Origin: Firmicutes bacterium ADurb.Bin193
GTDB lineage: Bacteria > Bacillota > Clostridia > Monoglobales > Firm-18
Reading direction: 5' to 3'
DNA: 55,460 nucleotides
NCBI GenBank assembly: GCA_002070105.1
Contig: MWCQ01000015.1
Span: 1 to 55,460 of the forward strand
Below the pieces are notes generated by a model. It ran no database searches, had not been told where the DNA came from, and was given only the letters and a program-made list of their open reading frames with translations. Of the stretch, positions 48,455 to 55,460 are shown piece after piece; the stretch's first letter is position 1, and every line of letters starts with the position of its first letter. The position numbers and the translations under genes are program-made.

Positions 48455-49960
48455 TTATAGCAGTCCGCCGCAGGGTCCGTCATGAAGGTATATAAACCTG
48501 TTAAAATCCGCGCTTCCTCCGGAGCCGTTAAAGCTAAACAAACCAAGCCTTGCGCCCTTCCAAAATCCGTTTTGCAGAATAACGCCTTCTCCGAGCCGTA
48601 TATATTTCTCGCCGTCAAAGCTGTATGAGAAGTATGCGGGCTTTGGCACATTGATTTCCGCCCGCAGCCAGATTGTATCACCGCTTAATTTCGGCCCGCG
48701 AACGCTTACCCCCTCCGTAAGGCAGGATACCCAAAGGCCGTCATCGCACTTTTCAACGCCTATCCAATGCCCTTGTTTACCCGATATAAAGGCAAGCCCC
48801 GCAACCTGACCCAAAGCCATGTTTTCAACGCTTAGTTCTGTCGTTGCCACTCCCCTGTTTCCCATAATCTTTTGTGTAATGGTGTTTCGCGCAAGGAGCA
48901 AATCCTGTGCGGGTTTTGCCTTTATTCTGAAATAGCCCTTCCTTTCGGTAAGCGACCAGTCCGAATCAGCGGGATTGTGGTTCCACTGCCACCCAAGCCC
49001 CAAACTTTCCCCCTCAAACTCGTCGCTTGTCTGCGGTGCGGTTATGGGATGTTCGCCGTCTATCGCGGGCTTTTTATGTATCATCACGGGCTCATTGTTG
49101 ATTCCCATCATCGGCCAGTCATCCACCCACTCCACGGGCTGAAGATGACATACCCTTCCCAACGCTCCTACCGACTGAAAATGGTAGAACCATGTTTCAC
49201 CGTTTTCAAGCTCTATAAGCGCGCCCTGATGAGGCCCGTTAATTTCCGTGGAGCCCTGCTTCAGTACAACTTTTCGCTCATAGGGCCCGTAAATATTCCC
49301 GGAACGCAGCACTGTCTGATAGCCCTCGCTGACTCCGCCCTCAGGAATACTGAGGTAGTAATATCCGTTTCGCTTGTGAATTTTCGTTCCCTCCGCAACA
49401 GGGCCTTCATATATGGTAACACCGTCGTCCAAAAGCGTTGTTCCGTCGGGGCTCATTTTATGAAGGATAATGGGTCCCGCCCCAAGTACGCTGTGCCCGA
49501 GATATGCCGTCCCGTCATCGTCCCAGAAGGGACAGGGGTCTTCCCAGCGTGCTACCCGTTTTACCTCATGAAGAGGCGACCACGGCCCCGCAGGGTTTGT
49601 TGCCTTGGACATATAAAGCCCTTCCCTCGGAGTGCAGAAATAAACATAAAACTCTCCATTGTGGTATCTTATTGACGGCGCCCAGCTTCCCTTTCCGTAG
49701 CCGTCCATGTTATCATAGCGCTCATCTATATCCAGACGGTTGTAGACATGCGCAATAATCGTCCAGTTGACCAGATCCTTTGAGTGCAGAACAGGCATGC
49801 CCATATAGTGAAATTCGGAGCATACCATATAAAAATCTATTCCGACCCTGATTACATCAGGGTCGGAATAGTCGGCATTAAGTACGGGGTTTTTATAGCT
49901 TCCATTACCCATATCCCCCCATGCGCCGGGGGTACTGTTTGTTAAAGGGTTGTTTTCCAC
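48455..49960 (-). CDS. Glycoside hydrolase family 43 (beta-xylosidase/arabinofuranosidase type)
   Basis: 501 aa, GTG 49960 with AAGGAG 9 nt upstream. No signal peptide, so cytoplasmic. Five-bladed propeller (about 20-320): YKNPVLNADYSDPDVIRVG (general-base Asp33), LHSKDLVNWTII, GSWAPSIRYHNGEFYVYF, PCPFWDDDGTAYLGH, GPVAEGTKIHKRNGYYYL (acid Glu), INGPHQGALIELENG. The C-terminal 180 residues form the beta-sandwich usual on GH43 beta-xylosidases (FRIKAKPAQDLLLARNTI, AGLAFISGKQGHWIGVE). Cleaves xylose/arabinose oligomers after import. Operon with sulfatase. Confidence 0.88.
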   Translation of the reverse strand: MENNPLTNSTPGAWGDMGNGSYKNPVLNADYSDPDVIRVGIDFYMVCSEFHYMGMPVLHSKDLVNWTIIAHVYNRLDIDERYDNMDGYGKGSWAPSIRYHNGEFYVYFCTPREGLYMSKATNPAGPWSPLHEVKRVARWEDPCPFWDDDGTAYLGHSVLGAGPIILHKMSPDGTTLLDDGVTIYEGPVAEGTKIHKRNGYYYLSIPEGGVSEGYQTVLRSGNIYGPYERKVVLKQGSTEINGPHQGALIELENGETWFYHFQSVGALGRVCHLQPVEWVDDWPMMGINNEPVMIHKKPAIDGEHPITAPQTSDEFEGESLGLGWQWNHNPADSDWSLTERKGYFRIKAKPAQDLLLARNTITQKIMGNRGVATTELSVENMALGQVAGLAFISGKQGHWIGVEKCDDGLWVSCLTEGVSVRGPKLSGDTIWLRAEINVPKPAYFSYSFDGEKYIRLGEGVILQNGFWKGARLGLFSFNGSGGSADFNRFIYLHDGPCGGLL

Positions 49961-49988
49961 TTTGATACTCCTTGGTATTAAATCGGTT

Positions 49989-51440
49989 TTATTTTAGTCC
50001 TAGTCTTTCAAACTGTTCCGAAGGGCAATCATTTTCCTTCATCAGCTTAATCATAAGCTCTGTCATTCGACGCTCAACCTTCGAATCGGTAATGGGGTTT
50101 TGCTGACCGGGGTCACTATCAAGGTCGAAAAGAAGGGTTGGGTAGGAATGGTTTTCTTTCTTATCCCGCCCTGCTATCTTCATTACCTTGCACCCCTTCG
50201 TAAAGGAAAACGGGCCTGCAACCTCAATATCCTGAAGCTCGGATATGCTAAACATATTTCTCATATGAGTAGGCATAAGCGTATACTCATAAAGCGGAGT
50301 GTTGTCGTCAGACTTTGGCGCACGCATATAAACATACCTTCCGTCAGTGCAGTTTACATGCCCGCCGTGTATTCCGAAAAGCGCACCGTCGCGAATCTTT
50401 CGGTCGCACTCAATAACCTCTTTAAGCGGTTTACCTTGCATATCCTTGGGAATATCGACATTGAAAAAGTCCAAAAGTGTGGGCGCAATATCAATCGTCT
50501 GAACAAGCGCATTCCTGCGCTCTGCCTTTATGCCGGTTCGGGGGTCCCATACAAAAAGCGGCGTATGGGCGATTTCCTCATAAAACGGCATACGGCATTT
50601 TGCCCACCAGTCATGCTCACCGAGAAGGAACCCGTGGTCGGTGTTGACAATAAGCATCGTGTCCTTCCACATATCATGCTTGTCCATCATATCGAGCACC
50701 TTGCCGAGATTGTGGTCACACATGCTGATAAGCGCAGCATTTTCATACCTTACATGCTCTATGTAAGGACGCTCTTCCTCACTTACGGGACTATACCGAG
50801 GCCAGTCAAAAGGCGGTCCTTTATAATCATGGGGGTAAAGGTCTTTGTAATGCTGTTGTGTAAAGAAGGGTTCATGCGGGTCAAAGGTTTCGATCTGTAT
50901 GAACCAATTATCGCAGTCAACATTTTTTTCGATAAACTCAAGCCCAAGACTAAAGGTAACGCTTTGAGGCTGATCCTCTTCTTTTTGCATATACTTTCTG
51001 TTTATCGCGTCCTGCCTCAGGCGCTGACCGAGGTGCTCCACAGGCTCAGGGTCGGCAACCTCACCCTTCCAGCGGTCACCCTCCTGCCCCCTGACAATTT
51101 CCCACGAGTTGTAGCGGTGGTGATAGGTACATCCGCCGTCCTCCCAATAATGTTGATGGTCGCTTACCAAATGTGTGTAGATTTTGTTTTTTCGCAATAT
51201 CTGTGGCATCGAGTCGTCAAAAGGCTCCAAAGGCCCCCAGCTTCGATGCAAAAAGTTATACCTTCCCGTATGAAGCTCCCGCCGTGCGGGCATGCATGGC
51301 ATACTTCCCACATAGCATTTGTCAAATACTACGGTCTTTTCCGCCAATCTCTTGAAATTCGGCGCCTTAACCCAGTCACACCCGTAGGGCGGAAGCATAT
51401 GTCGGTTAAGAGAATCATACATAACCATAATTGCACGCAT
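49989..51440 (-). CDS. Arylsulfatase-family sulfatase, Cys-type
   Basis: 483 aa, ATG 51440, GGAG upstream. Formylglycine site Cys49 in CMPARRELHTGR (C-x-P-x-R), so it needs a maturating enzyme; no anSME gene is in the window. Metal ligands: Asp9 (MYDSLN), TDHGFLLGEHDWWAKCR, VQTIDIAPTLLDFFNVDIP. No signal peptide is visible, so it would act inside the cell on sulfated sugar fragments. 28 bp before the GH43 gene. Confidence 0.88.
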   Translation of the reverse strand: MRAIMVMYDSLNRHMLPPYGCDWVKAPNFKRLAEKTVVFDKCYVGSMPCMPARRELHTGRYNFLHRSWGPLEPFDDSMPQILRKNKIYTHLVSDHQHYWEDGGCTYHHRYNSWEIVRGQEGDRWKGEVADPEPVEHLGQRLRQDAINRKYMQKEEDQPQSVTFSLGLEFIEKNVDCDNWFIQIETFDPHEPFFTQQHYKDLYPHDYKGPPFDWPRYSPVSEEERPYIEHVRYENAALISMCDHNLGKVLDMMDKHDMWKDTMLIVNTDHGFLLGEHDWWAKCRMPFYEEIAHTPLFVWDPRTGIKAERRNALVQTIDIAPTLLDFFNVDIPKDMQGKPLKEVIECDRKIRDGALFGIHGGHVNCTDGRYVYMRAPKSDDNTPLYEYTLMPTHMRNMFSISELQDIEVAGPFSFTKGCKVMKIAGRDKKENHSYPTLLFDLDSDPGQQNPITDSKVERRMTELMIKLMKENDCPSEQFERLGLK

Positions 51441-51492
51441 ATTATCAGCTCCTTATTTCAGTTCGGCAATCAGGCAATTATTTTGACTTATC

Positions 51493-52455
51493 CTATCTCC
51501 ACGGCAAAACGATTCCCTTTATATAATCTTTCGGCTTATTCTCAAGCATCCGGAATCCCTCGTTTATTTCATCAAGCGAAAACTCATGCGTAATCATACC
51601 GTCTATCTTAAACGAACCCTTTTCAAGCAGGGAAACAGCGCGTCTTAAGTCCTCCATTTGATTGAGCGAATGACCGGGGTGAGGAACACGCAGGTCAATC
51701 GACCTTTCAACGGCGGGGCGGAAATCAAATTCCTTGGTAGCCGTTTCATGCGAGCTCATAAGAAGAAGCCTGCCTCTGCCCGTAGGCTTCAGATAGTATA
51801 TGCACTGGTTTAAAACACCGGGATTTCCTGTGCCTTCTATAACAAAGTCACCCATGTGTCCGCCCGTTATGTCCGAAATAGCCTGTATTGCATCACAGTT
51901 TTTCGGGTTTACCGTATGGGTCGCGCCAAACTTCTTTGCCAACGCAAGCTTTGAATCATCAATATCAACAGCTATAAGACAGGACAGCGTATTCCCCGAA
52001 AGCGCTTGTGTGCACCACAACCCCATAGGACCGCAGCCCACTACTATTCCGCAATCGCCAGGTTCGGCAGCCGCAGCCTTCAATACAGTTACAATGTCTT
52101 TTAAGGGTTCACCCAAAACCTTATGTATGTCAAACTCTTCACTTATCTTTATACATCTGTCTTCGCTTGCCGCGGCGTATTGAGAAAACCCTTCGAGTTT
52201 CCCCGGCAAATAGCAAATCTTATCGCCTACCTTAAAATTTGTCACCCGTGAGCCAACCTCAACAATCTCTCCTGCCCACTCATGCCCTAATGTCTGGGGG
52301 CATGTTCCGAGGTAACCGAACCAATGGTTAAGCTCCCAATTACACAGGCCGCATACCGCTACCTTTACCAGTACCTCATCCTGATTATAGCTGACCTCCT
52401 CTTCCCTTATCTCAAATTTACCCGGCTTAACAAGATATGCACGCTTACCTTTCAA
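51493..52455 (-). CDS. Medium-chain zinc-binding dehydrogenase
   Basis: 320 aa from TTG 52455 (GGGAG 8 nt upstream; GTG 52464 is too close to that site). Catalytic zinc ligands Cys35 (CGLCNWE), His58/Glu59 (GHEWAGEIVEVGSRV); Rossmann segment VVGCGPMGLWCTQAL, AVDIDDSKLALAKKFGATH. The structural-zinc four-cysteine lobe is absent. Sugar or polyol oxidation is plausible given the GH43-sulfatase neighbours; substrate unknown. First gene of the glycan operon. Confidence 0.8.
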   Translation of the reverse strand: MKGKRAYLVKPGKFEIREEEVSYNQDEVLVKVAVCGLCNWELNHWFGYLGTCPQTLGHEWAGEIVEVGSRVTNFKVGDKICYLPGKLEGFSQYAAASEDRCIKISEEFDIHKVLGEPLKDIVTVLKAAAAEPGDCGIVVGCGPMGLWCTQALSGNTLSCLIAVDIDDSKLALAKKFGATHTVNPKNCDAIQAISDITGGHMGDFVIEGTGNPGVLNQCIYYLKPTGRGRLLLMSSHETATKEFDFRPAVERSIDLRVPHPGHSLNQMEDLRRAVSLLEKGSFKIDGMITHEFSLDEINEGFRMLENKPKDYIKGIVLPWR

Positions 52456-52493
52456 TTGTAACACTCCCTATTATAAAATATGATTTATATACT

Positions 52494-52522
52494 ATTATAA
52501 TTGTTTTATATAAAAAAAGCAA
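52494..52522 (-). promoter_or_regulatory. Promoter of the dehydrogenase-sulfatase-GH43 operon
   Basis: On the - strand TTGCTT (52522-52517), 17 nt, TATAAT (52499-52494), about 38 nt before TTG 52455. Its -35 abuts the terminator of the upstream gene. Confidence 0.55.
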
Positions 52523-52552
52523 CATAAAGGGGTAAAATTTTGCCCCTTTATG
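52523..52552 (-). terminator. Terminator after stalk-discoidin protein 1
   Basis: CATAAAGGGG (52523-52532) pairs with CCCCTTTATG (52543-52552); inner AAAA/TTTT can extend it. The - strand continues TTGCTTTTTTT. Confidence 0.85.
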
Positions 52553-52572
52553 CGTGTAGTTTTTTAGATTAG

Positions 52573-53529
52573 TTATCTAAGCCCGATTTCAACCTCATGG
52601 ATAGTCAGCCAGGCATTTTTTGTATTCCCCTTGTTTATAATCCTGATATAGCGGACGGTCTGCGCCGAAAAGCCGTACAACTCCATATCATCGTTTGTTC
52701 CGCTGCTTGACAGGTCCGCTATGGTGGTGAAATCCGTTCCGTTTACAGAGCCTTGAATCTCAAAACTCTGTACTCGTACAGCTCCGTTACCCCATCCGAT
52801 TGCTACGCAGTCAACCTTCTTTTCGCTTCCAAGGTCAAAGGTAACATAAATACCTATATTTTGTTGAGTATAATAAGTTTCCTTGTTTTTGTCAATCATT
52901 TCTTCGGGTACTGCTCCTTTATGTCCCTCTACACTTGCCGTTGCTTCCACTATAGTGTATTTTTCCTTCATAACCGTATTCGCAGGAAGAATACCTGCTT
53001 CGACGGCAGGAACGGTTGTTGCCGTCGGTGTGGGTGTCGGTGTAGGTGTCGGCGTCGGTGTAGGTGTAGGTGTGGGCGTAGGTGTTGGTGTGGGCTTTTG
53101 GGTCGTTATTACAACCGTGCTTGTTGCCTCTACCCACTGCACATCAGCGCCGAGCGACTCCGAAACAAACCTTAGCGGTACCATTGTCCTGTCCTGATAC
53201 AGCATTGCGGGTGCGTCCAATACCTTGGTAACACCGTTTACCGTCGCATTAACGCTTCCGATCTGAAGGACTATTTTTGTACTGCCTTTCATAGCCGTTA
53301 CAGTTTCGGTAGCTTCCTCCCACGATACGGCTGCGCCCATTATCTCGAAAATAAAACGCATAGGTACCATTGTACGGTCATTTACAAGGATGGGCGCCGG
53401 GTCAAAGGTGTACGATGTGCCGTCAATCACGACCTTAATCGGATCATCCGCAAAGACCGTGCCGAAAGACAGCAACATTGAGCCAACCATAAAGATGCCG
53501 AACAGTTTTGAAAGAACCTTTTTCTTCAT
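52573..53529 (-). CDS. Secreted stalk (copper-amine-oxidase-N) + discoidin-like protein 1
   Basis: 318 aa. Signal peptide 1-28 (LFGIFMVGSMLLSFGTVFA). Copper-amine-oxidase N-terminal-type domain 30-142: PILVNDRTMVPMRFIFEIMG, SWEEATETVTAMKGS, LYQDRTMVPLRFVSESLGAD. Twelve Pro-Thr repeats (about 148-171) as a flexible spacer. The C-terminal 130 residues resemble an F5/8 type C (discoidin) carbohydrate-binding domain: VTFDLGSEKKVDCVAIGWG, FEIQGSVNGTDFTTI, QTVRYIRIINKGNTKNAW, IHEVEIGLR. No catalytic domain: probable surface or secreted glycan-binding protein. Confidence 0.85.
   Translation of the reverse strand: MKKKVLSKLFGIFMVGSMLLSFGTVFADDPIKVVIDGTSYTFDPAPILVNDRTMVPMRFIFEIMGAAVSWEEATETVTAMKGSTKIVLQIGSVNATVNGVTKVLDAPAMLYQDRTMVPLRFVSESLGADVQWVEATSTVVITTQKPTPTPTPTPTPTPTPTPTPTPTPTATTVPAVEAGILPANTVMKEKYTIVEATASVEGHKGAVPEEMIDKNKETYYTQQNIGIYVTFDLGSEKKVDCVAIGWGNGAVRVQSFEIQGSVNGTDFTTIADLSSSGTNDDMELYGFSAQTVRYIRIINKGNTKNAWLTIHEVEIGLR
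53023..53094. repeat. Hexanucleotide repeat encoding (Pro-Thr)12
   Basis: Twelve CCN-ACN dicodons, 72 bp, in paralog 1; third positions vary, so it is an old repeat kept by selection rather than a recent slippage array. Confidence 0.9.
53063..53385. repeat. 323-bp perfect duplicate of 54153-54475
   Basis: Base-for-base identical to 54153-54475 (offset 1090), spanning the end of the Pro-Thr linker and most of the stalk domain. The first differences appear at 53386 and 53392. Discoidin parts of the same genes differ widely. Recent gene conversion or duplication. Confidence 0.95.
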
Positions 53530-53595
53530 AATTTTTCACCTCTCATAATTTTTTATTATATTTGAATTACATCATTTATTGTCAATAATAAAGAA

Positions 53596-53627
53596 GTTCC
53601 TAAAGGGAAGGCTTTCCCTTTAGGAAC
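53596..53627 (-). terminator. Terminator after stalk-discoidin protein 2
   Basis: GTTCCTAAAGGGAA (53596-53609) pairs with TTCCCTTTAGGAAC (53614-53627), perfect 14-bp stem with a 4-nt loop, followed on the - strand by TTCTTTATTATT. Confidence 0.88.
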
Positions 53628-53644
53628 AAAATTTGTTCTAATAT

Positions 53645-54619
53645 TTATCTATGCCCTACTTCAATCTCATGGATATTCATAAAGGTATTCTTTGTATTTC
53701 CTTTGTTTGTAATCCTGATATAGCGGATGCTTTGTTCGGGTATTGCGTAATACTCCAAATCACTGCCTCCCGCTGTCGCTCCGGTACTCTCAAAGCTTGT
53801 TGCAATCGGGGTAAAGTCCGTTCCGTTTACCGAAACTTCAAGATCAAAGGTGTATTTTCTCTCATTGCTGCTTGCCCATGCTATTGCTATACAGTCAACC
53901 TTCTTTTCACTTCCGAGGTCTATTGTTGCAGTTACGCCAAGATTTTTGTTTGACCAGTTTGTTGTTAAATCTCCGTCAAACAAATTTTCTGCGGGAAGAC
54001 CGTTGTTGCCGGGCTCGCTTGTGTCAATATTAGCGATAGTAAATTTCTCTTTCAAAGCAGTACCCGCAGGAAGAATACTTATTCCTCCGGCAGGAGCGGT
54101 TGTTGCCGTCGGTGTGGGTGTCGGAGTTGGTGTGGGTGTGGGTGTCGGTGTGGGTGTAGGTGTGGGCGTAGGTGTTGGTGTGGGCTTTTGGGTCGTTATT
54201 ACAACCGTGCTTGTTGCCTCTACCCACTGCACATCAGCGCCGAGCGACTCCGAAACAAACCTTAGCGGTACCATTGTCCTGTCCTGATACAGCATTGCGG
54301 GTGCGTCCAATACCTTGGTAACACCGTTTACCGTCGCATTAACGCTTCCGATCTGAAGGACTATTTTTGTACTGCCTTTCATAGCCGTTACAGTTTCGGT
54401 AGCTTCCTCCCACGATACGGCTGCGCCCATTATCTCGAAAATAAAACGCATAGGTACCATTGTACGGTCATTTACGAGGATAGGCGCCGGGTCAAAGGTG
54501 TACGATGTGCCGTCAATCACAACCTTGATTGCATCCTCAGCAAAAGCTGTGCCGAAAGACAGCAGCATTGAGCTAACCATAAGAATGCAAAGCAGTTTTG
54601 AAAAAGCTTTTTTCTTCAT
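53645..54619 (-). CDS. Secreted stalk + discoidin-like protein 2
   Basis: 324 aa. Same layout as the protein at 52573: signal peptide, stalk domain 30-142 almost identical, (Pro-Thr)13, then a discoidin-like domain that is only moderately similar (ATIDLGSEKKVDCIAIAWAS, FDLEVSVNGTDFTPIATSF, YIRITNKGNTKNTFM, IHEIEVGHR). The binding face therefore likely differs while the stalk is kept. Own ribosome site and terminator, so separately transcribed. Confidence 0.85.
   Translation of the reverse strand: MKKKAFSKLLCILMVSSMLLSFGTAFAEDAIKVVIDGTSYTFDPAPILVNDRTMVPMRFIFEIMGAAVSWEEATETVTAMKGSTKIVLQIGSVNATVNGVTKVLDAPAMLYQDRTMVPLRFVSESLGADVQWVEATSTVVITTQKPTPTPTPTPTPTPTPTPTPTPTPTPTATTAPAGGISILPAGTALKEKFTIANIDTSEPGNNGLPAENLFDGDLTTNWSNKNLGVTATIDLGSEKKVDCIAIAWASSNERKYTFDLEVSVNGTDFTPIATSFESTGATAGGSDLEYYAIPEQSIRYIRITNKGNTKNTFMNIHEIEVGHR
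54107..54184. repeat. Hexanucleotide repeat encoding (Pro-Thr)13
   Basis: Thirteen CCN-ACN dicodons, 78 bp; one unit more than the copy at 53023. Unit order matches the other copy near the stalk-domain side. Confidence 0.9.
54153..54475. repeat. 323-bp perfect duplicate of 53063-53385
   Basis: Second member of the duplicated segment described at 53063-53385. Confidence 0.95.
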
Positions 54620-54783
54620 AGTTTTTGACCTCCAATATGTATTTTTTTATATTATACAAACAGAAAATAACTCTTCCATTTATAAATAATATACCCAAAT
54701 CATGCCGCTTAATGTCAATGGTAAAACGGTGAGCTTAGGAAGAAAGATTTTCACCCTTTAGAAATAAGACTTGTTTTATGTAT

Positions 54784-55460
54784 TTATCTGAGTCCTATTT
54801 CAGCCTCGAATATGTTTATCCACGCGCCTGCTGAGTTGCCCTTATTTATAATTCTGATATAGCGGACGGTCTGCGCCGGAAAGCCGTACAGCTCTTTTTC
54901 GGTGGTCGTTCCGCTGCTTGTAAGGCTTACTATGGGGGTGAAGTCTTTTCCGTTTACAGAGCCCTGCAGTTCAAAGTTCTGCGTCCGTTCGTTTCCCTTG
55001 CCCCATGCGATTGCAATGCAATCAACCTTCTTTTCGCTTCCGAGATCAAATGTAACAAAAATATCGAGGTTTTGCTGAGTCCAGTTTGTTTCCATATTGC
55101 CGTCAATCATATTTTCGGGGACGGTTGCATTATGTCCTTTTACGCTTGCCGTCGCCGCTGTTATGGTATACTTCTCCTTCATTTTAGCGTCCGCCGGAAG
55201 AATACCTGTACCGCCGGCAGAAGCGATAACGGGTTTAGGTTCATCTTTCTTGGTTGTTATTACAACCATGTTGTTTGCTTCTACCCATTGTACATCCGCG
55301 CCGAGCGACTCGGAAATGAACCGAAGAGGTACCATTGTCCTGTCCTGATACAGCATTGCGGGCGCATCCAATACCTTTGTAGCACCGTTTACCGTTGCCT
55401 CTGTGCTTCCGATTTTAAGAACTATTGTTGTATCGCCCTTAACAGCCGTTACCGTTTCGG
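54784..55460 (-). CDS. Secreted stalk + discoidin-like protein 3 (5' end outside window)
   Basis: Frame open to the window edge; 225 codons visible. Stalk-domain end TVNGATKVLDAPAMLYQDRT, MVPLRFISESLGADVQWVE, then a short linker EPKPVIASAGG in place of the Pro-Thr repeat, then a discoidin-like domain (VTFDLGSEKKVDCIAIAWGK, FELQGSVNGKDFTPIV, YIRIINKGNSAGAWINIF). Third tandem paralog, more diverged; it did not take part in the recent exchange seen in the other two. Confidence 0.82.
   Translation of the reverse strand, partial: ETVTAVKGDTTIVLKIGSTEATVNGATKVLDAPAMLYQDRTMVPLRFISESLGADVQWVEANNMVVITTKKDEPKPVIASAGGTGILPADAKMKEKYTITAATASVKGHNATVPENMIDGNMETNWTQQNLDIFVTFDLGSEKKVDCIAIAWGKGNERTQNFELQGSVNGKDFTPIVSLTSSGTTTEKELYGFPAQTVRYIRIINKGNSAGAWINIFEAEIGLR

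Noticed and set aside
48340-48700. A further small gene at the GH43 3' end
   Set aside because: The - strand frame 48442-48681 is an out-of-frame shadow of the GH43 C-terminal domain.
50100-51593. 497-aa + strand open frame opposite the sulfatase
   Set aside because: The - strand frame encodes a clear sulfatase with active-site motifs; the + frame has no recognisable domains or ribosome site and reflects codon bias of the opposite gene.

Overview
The window comes from an anaerobic-type Bacillota (Clostridia) chromosome. Evidence: the Bacillus/Clostridium-style order DUF6106-acpS-nnr-alr-endoAI-endoA, ireB, DUF1385/prmC, the rpmH-rnpA-yidD-yidC-khpB-mnmE operon, SLH and copper-amine-oxidase-N 'stalk' surface proteins, strong AGGAGG-type ribosome binding sites, frequent TTG/GTG starts, and many TTGACA/TATAAT promoters with 17-nt spacers. 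No species can be named from sequence reading alone.

Layout. (1) 1-8690: right part of a temperate phage-like element next to the 3' end of an initiator tRNA-fMet gene. Integrase, a zinc-ribbon membrane protein and a CI-type repressor are on the + strand. Excisionase-like, replication-like, sigma factor, ArpU-like, XkdF-type protease, small-terminase-like, Rha-like and tape-measure genes are on the - strand. No large terminase, portal, capsid or tail-tube gene lies between the protease and the tape measure, so this is either a deleted prophage or a satellite-like element. (2) 8690-13662: tRNA-fMet, an exported protein, the EndoA/EndoAI toxin-antitoxin pair, alr, nnr, acpS and DUF6106. (3) 13927-23014: + strand pheST, ireB, murJ, O-antigen-ligase-like, glycosyltransferase and two DUF4330-like genes (translation and envelope polysaccharide). 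(4) 23145-32506: SLH surface protein, mgtC-like, prmC, DUF1385, then mnmE-khpB-yidC-yidD-rnpA-rpmH, all on the - strand.

(5) 32693-43112: a tightly packed eight-gene - strand operon: DeoR regulator, sorbose-phosphate-reductase-like dehydrogenase, SDR, lipoyl E2, E3, a fused E1 alpha-beta, lipoate ligase, PHP protein. It looks like a self-sufficient catabolic route ending in a 2-oxoacid (or acetoin-like) dehydrogenase complex. A Na+:solute symporter with its 44-aa accessory protein lies just upstream. (6) 45728-52455: a glycan-use locus: membrane AraC-type sensor/regulator, GH43 glycosidase, Cys-type sulfatase, medium-chain dehydrogenase. (7) 52573-55460: three tandem secreted stalk+discoidin paralogs, two of which share 323 identical bases.

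Most notable signals: a dispersed multi-hairpin repeat present three times (31685, 45188, 48314) in the same orientation with compensatory stem changes; a candidate small RNA in the phage element (consensus promoter at 4687, terminator at 4753); a 12-bp perfect palindrome over the DeoR -35; and the eight-gene operon itself. Functional statements are from family recognition and motif reading; no database search was possible.
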